Below, one piece after another: positions 1-21,862 of a stretch of 64,000 nucleotides of DNA. Source of the stretch: Mesostigma viride (Eukaryota; Streptophyta; Mesostigmatophyceae; Mesostigmatales; Mesostigmataceae); NCBI GenBank assembly GCA_009746045.1, contig RPFO01000050.1:4006949-4070948 (forward strand), read 5' to 3'. Under the pieces are notes generated by a model. That model had not been told where the DNA came from, made no database searches, and saw only the letters and a program-made list of their open reading frames with translations. The position numbers and the translations under genes are program-made. How positions within the stretch are numbered: position 1 is the stretch's first letter; every line of letters begins with the position of its first letter.

Positions 1-453
1 TGTCATGGTTGCAAATTGCACTATCGCCTTTTCCAGAGTCACAGAGCACCAAATTGCTGGGCAGCAACCTTATTTATTTTGAGGGAACCGTTGGAATTGA
101 TTGCATCAACTACCTCGCCTGGGGCGCCAAGACTATTACATGGATGCATAAGTGAATAGTTGTCTCGGGGTTAATAAGTACTGAAAAAACAATTCAGTAT
201 TCCAGACAAGGTATGCCTCATCAACGCACTAATCATGCAACATTTTTTCTTTTGCCGAACTCTCTTTTTATTGAAACTCCTTATGCCCCACAACTGTGTA
301 GGTGTATACTCGACAAATCCAATTGCAGCATCTAGATCGAGTGAGTACAGGTTCCCTAAAGCATGCCTCTATTTCACGCCTTCGACATGAATATTATACT
401 GTGCAAAGTGCTATACCGGCCATCTCGTACGATGTACGTAATTAGTTAATTAA
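1..453. other. Intergenic, no gene seen
   Basis: No coding exon is recognised. Around 38-60 a segment resembles the 3'-end motif (gtcacggagcacc) shared with 4207-4219, so old retroelement debris is likely. A short (TTAA)n run at 443-458 begins the next repeat copy. Confidence 0.5.
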
Positions 454-645
454 TTAATAAGCACGTGACTGCGTCACGTGGGTGCCAATACAGAGTAAAG
501 TCCAACCTTCAACCCTATATACACAGCTAGCGAGAAGGAGGGAGGGCGCCCTAGCTTCTCTCACTGCCGCAAGTGGGCAGGCGCCACAGAGCGCTCTCTC
601 CACAGCATGGTGCATGCCGGGGCGCAACACTGAGGGTGCAATACA
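440..645 (-). repeat. Short retroelement-like repeat with palindromic 3' end
   Basis: This is a reverse-complement copy of the repeat at 6420-6655, matching over about 200 bp. Its 3' end (left side here) has a 19-nt palindrome, cacgtgactgcgtcacgtg at 462-480, followed by a (TTAA)n tail at 443-458. The tail and fixed 3' end are typical of elements copied by target-primed reverse transcription (SINE or LINE 3' ends). No ORF is supported. Confidence 0.6.
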
Positions 646-844
646 ACCAGTGCAATACCATAGGTAGGCTGACGCATAGCTTATGCTACAAAGGTGAGGT
701 GGGCTCAAGACGTCGGCTAAGGCGCAAGCTGATGACCACAAGGTGCCAGAGCTAATTGAAGGTACTATAACGCTGTGCGCTAATATCATTTCAAGTGCTG
801 TAATGCCTAAGCTATCCCATAATCGATTGCCCCCATCTAGACAA

Positions 845-2050
845 CTATCTTGAGTGCTCTATCCTGGGGGAGCCCGGAGAGGCTTCCACAGTTTCTTGTT
901 GACATAAAGGTCCCCGCCCCGCCAGTACACTTGGCCGGGGCTTCTCGGGGTTGGTCTTGTGGCGGATGTAGTCGGGCCACTGATCGCGGCGCTGCTGCTG
1001 CTGGGCTGGCGTCAGGTCGTCGTCAAGCGACCAGGAGGTGTTCACCAGCTCTTGAGGCGAGATCTCGAGGAACCGAACTCGGGCTGTGATGTACGTCGCT
1101 GAAGGTGAGGACCACTGGAGGGGGCCCAGCCTTGGCCCGTGGATGAGGCAGGCGGTAGGCGCCCTGCAGTGTCGCACCTGGCAGCTCCATGCACGCCAAG
1201 AGTTGTTTCTTCAGCTCGTCGAGAAGAGAGTCTGGGGTCTCCTCCGGCTGCATGTCGAAGCGCCTGAGGATGACCCGGCAGCAGCGCGACGGTACGTCGT
1301 GGTCAGCGGCCTCGCGGCGTGTGTCTTCCAGCTCCTGGAGCTTGGTGGTGATGGCGGTCGTGCTAGAGGATGCCTGGCTCTTGAGCAGGTCACTGAGCCC
1401 AGGAGGCGCGAGTCGAGGGGCCGGGCATCGCTAGCCCTACCAGCAGGTTGGGCGGCGATGCCGGTGGCCGTTCGCTCGGCGATCTCGGGGACCTGCGTGG
1501 CCAGTGAGGGCGTCTACCTTCGAAGCAACTCAGGCCTCAAGTTTCACGGTGCCTTGGCCGAGTCGGCCTTCCACCTGGTTAAGGCCGGGGTGGTCACAGT
1601 GGCTGTGGCCTCGGAAACTTTGGTGGCAAGGTGCTCTTGCGTAGCCTGGTAAACTGAGGCTGGAGTGCGACTCTGGAGTTCAATGTTGTTGACCTTGGCC
1701 GAGAGAGTGTTGAGTGGGCCGTCAGGCGCGTTCAGGGCGGCGAGCTGAGCAGCCATCGGCGCCAACTGCTCCGCCACTGCAGCTCGGATGGAGTCCGTGC
1801 TGGGGGAGGTGCCGCTCTGCGAGGATGGTACAGCTGCTTTGGCTGCCCGTCTGCGCTCATGCAGGAGGCTCCTGAGGCCAGCGTAGCCAATCTGGGTGAT
1901 GTCCTGGGCGTCGCAGCGAAGGTACGTAGAGCTCGATGCACATGATGACGTACTGGATTCAAGTACGCCTCCGGTTCTTGAAGGAGCCATTCCCTATTGG
2001 GCTCAAGTGGTGACCTTGTTGCCAGGGGTAGGCAAAAAAAGCTCGTCATG
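845..2050 (-). mobile_element. LINE ORF1 remnant, inverted
   Basis: Minus-strand pieces in shifted frames resemble a non-LTR retrotransposon ORF1: an alanine-rich coiled-coil-like part near 1990-1700 (AEQLAPMAAQLAALNA), an RRM-like part near 1250-1025, and a C-terminal signature DDDLTPAQQQQRRDQWPDYI near 1025-965. The last matches DDDLTLAQQQRRRELWPTYL in the element at 4591-5954. Frame changes show it is a pseudogene. It directly abuts a LINE 3' end in the opposite orientation (2055-2250). Confidence 0.65.
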
Positions 2051-2054
2051 GCGG

Positions 2055-2252
2055 GCCTTACCCGGGCATAGCGTGATAGACCATGAGGGTGCTGGTGCCC
2101 TGGTGCACCTAGAGCAGGGGTAGCTTACATTCCCACCCTTGCATGAAGTAGCCTAGAATGTATTAAAAGCCATATGCCCCTTCTCAGGGCTATGTGCTAC
2201 ATCTACTCCCAACGGAGTGATGTTGATAATTAATTAATTAATTAATTAATGG
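2055..2252 (+). mobile_element. LINE 3' end with (TTAA)n tail
   Basis: This segment matches 6215-6370 closely (shared blocks such as ggtgcacctagagca, gccatatgcccc and ctcccaacggagt) and ends in (TTAA)n at 2230-2250. It is the 3' untranslated end of the same family as the 4591-6397 element, in plus orientation, joined head-on to an inverted ORF1 piece. Confidence 0.65.
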
Positions 2253-2393
2253 CGGGCCAGGAACTTGATAACATCGTCAGATTGTTCCTTCGTGAGCGTA
2301 AAGATTTCCAAGATGCAAAAATCCCGCTGGCCGGCGCCGAAGCGGCGGACATCCCATTTGGTAAGGGAAGTTCAGGTTTTCTTGGGGACGTAC

Positions 2394-2790
2394 GTGTACT
2401 GATTCCATCGTAAAATGTACAGCATCATAGACACTCCCGGCCAGTTAGGCTCGAAACACACGCCCTGATCAAGCAAGCTGTTAATTCCGGCCCCACCGTC
2501 TAGGTCATCTAGTCGCTCTACACGTAAGCCAGCCATAATTCCAACTGACTACAATACGCTTCCGCCGACACCCAGTTTTCAGCGGGGAAAGTGCCCCCGG
2601 GCTTTCGGGGCAAATTCAGCAAGCGAAGAAAGAATGTGCACACAACAAGGCTACACATTTTCATCACCATTCATATTCATCATCCTGAACGACTCAAACA
2701 CGCAGACAAGATAACGGCAGGCTTGAGCTACCATGGTCCGGATTCTCCCGATTTCTGGCATGCGCTTGGTTGTCTCGACTTGATACACTT
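2394..2790 (-). repeat. Dispersed repeat (gagacaaccagcgc family), long copy
   Basis: The reverse complement of this stretch matches 43235-43505 (shared blocks: gagacaacca, agaaatcgggagaatccgg, tggctggcttacgtgt, cgactagatgacctagacgg) and 4075-4175. No ORF or terminal repeat is obvious. The family occurs at least three times in 64 kb, always near LINE debris, so it is probably a non-autonomous element. Confidence 0.6.
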
Positions 2791-2984
2791 TTTAATGATT
2801 GGAGCATGAGCTGGGCACGAGGCTTTAGACCCTGTTGGATAGGAGACCCACGGCCGGGCACCATGGGCACTGAAAATTTGAACTCCTGACCCATACTTCC
2901 AACATCGCCTGTGCCTCACCACATCTGAGCAATGACCTTTCCTTTATTCCTTTTTTTGTTTTTGTGATTATTATTACTCTTTAC

Positions 2985-3460
2985 TAATTTGAATTGAATG
3001 GAATGGAATGGAATTGAATCCATGGAATTGGAACATAACTCTGTTGGGATTACATGTAGCACATATCCCTGAGAAGGGGCATATGGCTATTAATACACTC
3101 TGGGCTACGTATACGTACTTCCTGCAAGGGTAGGGTGTAAACTACACATGCTCTGGGCATGCCCAAAGTGCGCCTGCACACCACTATGTATTCCAGCACC
3201 TACCTAAAGGCGCAGACAGAGGCCCGGGGGGGAAGATCATCATGCATGGTGCTATTATACAAAGGCTAGGGCATAGCTTCTCAGCAGAGAGTGGCTCTCT
3301 GCATTGGGCACAGCATAACTAAATAAAGCTATGCATCATCTGGCCGGTGTGCATGGCACATCATAGGCACACATGTACATGACTCACTCTTTACTTTGTC
3401 TTTATTTATGAAGTGATTGGCACCCACGTGGCGCAGTCACGTGCTTATTTATTTATTAAT
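2985..3460 (-). mobile_element. 5'-truncated LINE 3' end plus short-repeat 3' end
   Basis: 2985-3380 is the reverse complement of the LINE 3' region at about 6050-6400, with a degenerate (GAATT/GGAAT)n tail at 2988-3018. 3390-3460 carries the palindromic 3' end of the short repeat family (cacgtggcgcagtcacgtg at 3425-3443) with a (TTAT)n tail. Two different retro-inserts therefore lie side by side. Confidence 0.6.
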
Positions 3461-4074
3461 TATGAAGTAAGTTAACTTTTACTGTTCGTATTATTACCAT
3501 TTACATTTTCTTTTCATTTTTCTTTCTCTCTTTCTCTTTTTTCTTTTTCCCTTTGTAATGTATTAAAAATTACTTATGAACTTTTCGCCCCTTTGTGCAT
3601 CAAGGATCGGACAACCGGCGTGCATATTTGTGTGTGTTCCCTCTTTTCCTTCTTAGTTTTGGTTGTTTTTGTTGGTAGTGGTGGTGCATGTGTGTGTGTG
3701 TGCGTGTGCATGTGTGTGTGCATGTTTTCCCTATCAACCTTTCTTTTTACCCTCCGTCTCCCTCCACGCAGGTCTACCTAGTACCTAGAGATAGCCACGC
3801 GGCTCCCGCGCGGCCTTCGCGTCTTTCCTAGCTCAGACAACAACCTAGCTAGTCCTTCCACGGCTTTGTGCAGATCGCCATATGCGTCCAGGCATAGTTG
3901 TCTCACTTCAGAATCATCCTGCGAGCTTGTTTAGCTAGGAATAGTGCATCGATTGCTATATAACGATCGTTAATTTGCAAGCATGGTGCGCCATGCAGCC
4001 TACCTGTTAATATTTTACATATGCTGGCTATATGCGTCATGCGCCTACCTACTATAACGGTGTAGTCTAGTAAT
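3461..4074. other. Intergenic, no gene seen
   Basis: Pyrimidine-rich sequence (3480-3560), a short (GT)n/GTGC tract (3690-3725) and unique sequence. No exon, RNA gene or mobile-element end is recognised. Confidence 0.5.
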
Positions 4075-4175
4075 ATATCAAGGAGACAACCAGCGCGCAG
4101 GCCAGAAATCGGGAGAATCCGGACCATGGTAGCTCGAGCCTGCCGTTATCTTGTCCGCGTGTTCGAGTAGTATTT
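4075..4175 (+). repeat. Dispersed repeat (gagacaaccagcgc family), short copy
   Basis: About 100 bp nearly identical to 43237-43330 and to the reverse complement of 2690-2785. It is followed at 4188-4250 by a segment with the LINE-like 3' motif gagtcacggagcacc. Confidence 0.6.
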
Positions 4176-4590
4176 TATTAATAAAACGCGTGCTGCCGTT
4201 GCCGGACGGAGTCACGGAGCACCGAAGTGCTTTTAATCCCTGTATGTGTGCACAACAGGAAGAAATAAGGGCAGAGGCCCCTTTCTCCTTCATGACTAAG
4301 GAATGCCACAGCAGCAATCGGACACGATAAACGATCCGGCAAGGTCTGTGGGTGAAATAAGACAATTGTATTATACTTACGAGCCACGAACCACGAGCCA
4401 CGAGGTAGCCATGGCTGACGGCGGAGCTCATAACTTTCACGTTTTCAAGAGCCCCGAATTTAGCCGTGAATATCACAATCGATGCGTCTTTCTACGATGC
4501 ACATGCTGATGTAATTTTCCGAAGCTATTACGCAATATACGATGAGCAAACGCCTCTCGACGCAACGCAGCCTGGCGGCTGCGCTCGGCA

Positions 4591-6397
4591 ATGAAAATAC
4601 GTCTGCAGCTTCGGCTGCAGCTTCGCACACCGGCCCAGATGGCCACGGTGACACTAGTCGTGCACTGGTGCTCGCCTAGCAGGCCTCCCGGGCTTGCCTC
4701 GCCATCTGCCTCGCCTGAACCCAAGCGCAGTCGCTCTGCTGAGCCGCCCTGGGAAGAGATCTCCTTTGACGTCAACAGCTCCGGCTACTGGTGCCAACGC
4801 CGCCCAAGTTGGTTCATGGAAGACGTGTTTTACGGGTCATGCACACGCCTCGCTTCTAGACCTGTGCGTGTACCTCACGTCCCACAACCGCGGCCGCTGG
4901 CCTGGTGCATGATGGCACGCTCGTCGACCCCGCCGAGGCTCTCCCAATCATTCACCGCATGAATCGCCCCAAGCTTCAACGCTTCGCCCTCTGCTCCCTT
5001 GTTGGACGCTCCGAATCAGCGATCTGGGCTTCCCCACCGCCCCCCCGGCCACCTTCCCCACGGAAGCCACCATCCGCACCCTCCTCAAGGAGGCTTTCGA
5101 GCAGCACGTGACCCCTCTTGCCGCAGATGTGGCGGCAATTGGCGGCACGCTGGCTGCTGAGCTTCCCACCATCCCCACCTCCACCGCCACCCTCCTCGCC
5201 TCCCCCCCCCCCCCCCTCCGCCTCCACCGACTCCATCACCGCCCAGCTCCGTGACATCGACCAGCGCGGCCTCAAGGATAATGCAATCGCTATCGAGGTC
5301 TTGCAGAACACAGCCGGCCTCACCGCCCAGGCAGTGAAGGACATTGCCGCCAAGCCAGCTAGCCACGGCTGGCCTGGCCGGCGATGCTCCTCCCATCACG
5401 ACCTGGGCGGACATGCTTAAGCAACACACCACCTCCACCACCTCCGCCGTCGCAGCCCAGCTCCAGCGGCAGACGCTTGACCTCCGCGAGGAGGCCGAGC
5501 TCGCCAAACGCAGCCTCAACGCCATCCTCAAGAACTTCGACATGGAAGAAGGTGAGAATTCCGAGAAGCTTGCACGTGCGTTTGAGAACAAAATCCTTGC
5601 ACGCATGGGCCTTCTTGGTGAGATCAAGCTGACCGCCCGGCCCACCGCCTCCCCCGCGCGCGGGGTAAGGCAGGGGCGCCTCCGCTTCTTCTCATCTTTG
5701 ATAGCCCAGCGGACAAGATTTCGTTTCTCAGACGCCGCAAGCGGCTCGAGAATACTCACTTCACCGTGGACGACGACTTGACCCTGGCACAACAACAACG
5801 GCGACGGGAGCTATGGCCGACCTACCTCCAGCTCCGGCAGACCAAGGCGGGCCAGCCGGTGTACTGGAAGGGGGCGGCCATCTACGTCGGCCACAAGCCC
5901 TGGCAAGCGACCCCCTCGACCACCGCGGCCCCAGCAACTCCAGCCCCAGCCTAGGGGAATACAGCAGTAGTGTAGAATAGTTAGACAGTGGCCTTGTACA
6001 TGCCCGCCTACTACAGGCACTACACCAGCTTAGGCCTAGCCTTTTTAGTCATGTACATGTGTGCCTATGCTGAGCCACCCTCCAGATGATGCCTAGCTTT
6101 ATTTAATTATGCAGTGCCCATGCAGGGAGTAACTCTCTGCTGAGACGCCATGCCCTAGCTTTTGTATAGCTATGCTGATCTTCCCCCCCATGACAGGCTC
6201 CCCCTTCGCTGGGCATAGCTTGAAGATCATGGGGATGCAAGTGCCCTGGTGCACCTAGAGCAAGGGTCCTTTACATCCCCACCCTTGCAGGAAGTAGCTT
6301 AGGATGTATGATAGGCCATATGCCCCCCTCTCAAGGGCTATGTGCTACATATACTCCCAACGGAGTTATGGTACAATTCAATTCAATTCAATTATAC
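4591..6397 (+). mobile_element. ORF1-only LINE (no ORF2)
   Basis: 4591-5954 carries frame-shifted remnants of a LINE ORF1: alanine-rich coiled-coil-like stretches near 5090-5530 (NAIAIEVLQNTAGLTAQ; RQTLDLREEAELAKRSLNA) and a C-terminal signature at 5766-5870 (DDDLTLAQQQRRRELWPTYL, then an uncharged GQPVYWKGAAIYV strand), ending with TAG at 5952-5954. It is followed directly by about 440 bp of 3' UTR shared with 2055-2250 and 2985-3380 and a short (AATTC)n tail at 6376-6397. No endonuclease or reverse transcriptase lies between ORF1 and the 3' end, so this copy is half-LINE-like and would need another element's enzymes. Confidence 0.65.
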
Positions 6398-6419
6398 TTA
6401 CATGCATGCATGGTATATT

Positions 6420-6640
6420 GCACCCACAGTATATGTTACGTTGCGCCCGGGGCACCATGCTGTGGATAGATCGAGCGCTCTGTGGCCTGCCCGGCCACTT
6501 GTGGCAGTGCAAGAAGCTAGGGCGCCCTCCGGCCCGGCCGGCCGGCCTCCTTCTCGATCATTGTGTATAGGGGTCAAGACGGTTCCTTTACTTTGTATCA
6601 AGGCACCCATGTGACGCAGTCACATGTGATCATTAATGTA

Positions 6641-6655
<15 letters not shown>
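6420..6655 (+). repeat. Short retroelement-like repeat with palindromic 3' end
   Basis: Second copy of the family at 440-645. The palindrome here is catgtgacgcagtcacatg (6608-6626): both arms differ from the 462-480 copy at the paired position, so the hairpin is kept. The tail is (TTAA)n at 6639-6654. The insertion abuts the GGH gene and supplies its stop codon. Confidence 0.65.
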
Positions 6656-11885
<5,230 letters not shown>

Positions 11886-12619
11886 AGAAAAATTCCAACA
11901 GCACCAGGTTCTAGAAGGTCTCCCAATAGAGCTTTGAATCAAGTGAAAGTTATTTACAAGGACAAAGCGGGGAAATGCCTCACAAAACCGGCATGGGTGG
12001 CAACGTCGGTTCTGCAAAGCAGTCGAGTGATAAAAAAACCCAGCAGCCTGCGAGCAAACATTCGAGCCATGCATAACTGCGAATTTACGCTGCCAAGTGC
12101 CCTGTGTTACCGTCCATACCCGTTCTGTCTCTGAACGGCATGGACAACGTAGTAGGTAGTACCGCTGCTGCTATCTAACACCACCGAGAGGCGCATCCGT
12201 GCGACACGTGCCCTGGCAGTTGGGATGCTAGGATTGTGTCAACCGGCAAATTAATCCACTTTCCAATCACATTATCGACTATGGCGGCCACGTGACCAGC
12301 ACATTTCGCACCCAATGGCTGTGCTGTAAGCGGCACCGGGGACCGTTCTTCAAGAGGACAGTCTTTCTTAGAATACGCCGTCTACGAGTCATTATTGGGA
12401 GACTGCTTGCGCCATTTTTTTGTTGACGTAGCAGCCACAGTGGACGACGCGCGAAGCGCACTTCGGGTGTAGAACACTCATTGATTGCAAAAGGCCAGGG
12501 CCTAGATGTTAATCTGAGAAGGAAAAGTCAGGAATCCAGCTTGTGAAAAAGAAGCCCAAGCTCCGCTTGAGTCGCTTCACAGGTCAGAAGCCAGAAAGCA
12601 TAGCTGCTGCTTTTGTTCC
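11886..12619. promoter_or_regulatory. Bidirectional promoter region, GGH / GatA
   Basis: 734 bp separate the start codons of two divergent genes, so both promoters and 5' UTRs must lie here. A CCAAT box (cacccaatggc) is seen at 12309-12319. No TATA box is clear. Assignment is from gene layout only. Confidence 0.5.
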
Positions 12620-19451
<6,832 letters not shown>

Positions 19452-21500
19452 AACAGCTCAAGTCTCCATGGATGCCGCCAGGGAGTGGGAAAGTCCCTGG
19501 CACTCGTGTTGGTGTCTTTTGCACAATGTCCATGAGACAACTAGCACGTGCCTACAGAACCTAATCATGTCACTCAGGCATGTTGATTGGTACGTTGCGA
19601 ACATGCACGTGCATGATATAACCCATGGATGAATTTGCCAAGTCCCTTGTCGAGGCGCTCTTGGAGCCGGAGAGGAAAGAACAATCATTATTGAGCTCGA
19701 TCATGAGTACTTATCACTTGTTATGCAGTATATAATGGCAGCTCCTGCTTTACTCTATTTGCAATATATGCCAAGCAACTTTCTTTCGCTTACCCCTGCG
19801 CGTGTAATTAATTAATATTGAATCAAGCCGATTCCATCGTGAGAACTCGGTCCACGGTGTTCATGATCCTGGGCATCACAAGCCCTGCTGAATGGCCTAT
19901 GCACATGCCCCGCATAGCTAGGCTGCATGCACGCATTGCTTGGGATAGGCTGCATGAGGATGTGCCCGCGGCGCGGTTGCCGAATTGTGAGATCGACCAC
20001 CCAAGCTTGTGTGATACTTGATCTATTTTCAAAAAGGATGAGTATAAAATTAAATTTCGTGTTTTAGAACCAGAAAGTATAATGCTATCAGGTGACTATT
20101 AACTGAGACAACTATCATCACATCCTAACACAAAACAGAAAACACCCTGACCCAGTACACAAAAGAAATTGGTATTGCTCGAGCCAACAGACTTGTAGCT
20201 ATCCAAAGGCAAGGAGAACTAGCCCAGCCTGCAACAACCAAACCAAGCGCACCCTCGATGCTAAAAAATGGAAGGCACAAGGTAGATTGGTAGTTCCCGT
20301 CTTAACGGGGAAACGCAGGCTACACGCCCATTTCGTACACAACGCCTGGGTACTCCAGAATACCTATGCTGCAACCCAAAACTTGAAACGATATCAAGCA
20401 CTTGTTTGTTTCGGGCGTGGACCCGCCTCTTGCTACCGCCAGTCCCGCCAGTCCCACCATCCCTTCCAGTGAAAATTTTCTCTGGTCATACTCAGTACAG
20501 GCCCAGGCAGACCTTATGCCACCATTTTCCAGGTCTTCATCAAAACGCCCATCAGCACCATGGCCATCTATTAGCAGGCTGTCCGCTGTCTTGTCTACTG
20601 TTCAGCCAGGCTCCAACTTGCCATGCTGGGAGCATGCCCACCACCAGCGTGCACCCGCCGTTGCCATCGGCCCCAGCTTTGCCGCTGCTCTGGATATCTT
20701 GTCATCATATCAGATGACAGCGGGCAACTTTTCAGCTCACAATAACCCTGGCTGCACCCTGCCAGTGGCAGGCAGACTTTAAAGCCTGCCCTCGAGTCGG
20801 TCAGGATTAGCTTGATAATCCTTGCAAAAAGCACAGTGAGCAAAGTGCCCAGTTGCCGCTCTTTCGAAAAAACATATTTTCCCTCCCCAAGCCAGACAAC
20901 CGTAGGGTGGTGCAGATGCACGGTGGCACCGTCAGCAGAACTTGCCCCATCAATACTAATTACTGGCACCAGCTGCAATCCCTTGGTGGCACAAGCCGGG
21001 CGTGTGCACCCAGTGGAGTCAGGTAATTCATGCCAGAATCCACCTTGCAGATGACCCCGGGGTCCATGAGTTACCCGGTTCCAGCGACAACAGGCATGCT
21101 CCGATTACACCTCCACAAGAGAAGTAACACCCTCCACAATGGCCCCGGAAAATCGTTCCAGAAGAAATGACCTTTCCACAAAGATGGGCAGGTTTGGCAG
21201 AAGAGCCTGGTCGTGCCACCCATAGCCGGACTACCGCGAGGGAGATGCCGGCCGACCGGTCACCCCCTCATGCACGAGATCAGGTCTCAGCACTCATACT
21301 GGGAACAGGGGTCGGATTGGCCAACACCCGTGAGAACGACACCAAGTCTTAAGCAACCGTGCCTGGAGCTTTGCAAGGCAACCAATGCCCAACAGTTTTG
21401 CTTTCCAGCAGGTGGGTCTCCCATGGCCACATAGGTCCAGCCCTTCTACTGGTCCTAGGCCCCAGAGCTCACCCATTCGCAGGTGCAAAAATGGAGCCAT
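19452..21500. other. Intergenic between convergent GatA and MGD
   Basis: It holds the 3' UTR of GatA and a short TTAATTAA run at 19806-19815. The rest is unique sequence with no recognised exon; the open frames here (such as 20595-20978 minus) are short and match nothing I know. Confidence 0.5.
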
Positions 21501-21862
21501 TCCACTGCTGGCAGCAGCTTGACCATTCGCGACTGCCCAGTGCTCAGTGCCCAGTCTAGCTCAATTAGTATGCTGGCAGCAGTTGGACAGCTCGCAGTGC
21601 CATCCCAGTGATGCTGGCAGGAGATTGACCATTTGCAGTGCCCCCCCCCCCGCCCCCCTTCACCCCATATGCTGGCATTAGCTTGACGGCTCACCCCATC
21701 TAGCCCCCCCCTACATGTGCTTCAAGCGCAGCTACGGCATCAGGTTGCCGCCCCGAGCACAGGCAGCAGGCTCCAGGTCTTTTCCCCGTAATGCTGGCAC
21801 CAGGTTGACGGCCCCCAGTACCCATGCATGCCTTCCTCCTCATGCCGGCACCAGGTTGACGG
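21500..21862 (-). repeat. Decaying copies of the MGD CDS end in its 3' flank
   Basis: The last coding bases of MGD read on the plus strand as tgccggcaccaggttgacgg (from 21843). Related blocks occur at about 21788 (tgctggcaccaggttgacgg), 21735 (ggcatcaggttgccg), 21671 (tgctggcattagcttgacgg), 21612 (tgctggcaggagattgacc), 21571 (tgctggcagcagttggac) and 21503 (ctggcagcagcttgacc). Spacing is irregular (40-70 bp) and similarity falls with distance from the stop codon. Confidence 0.7.
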
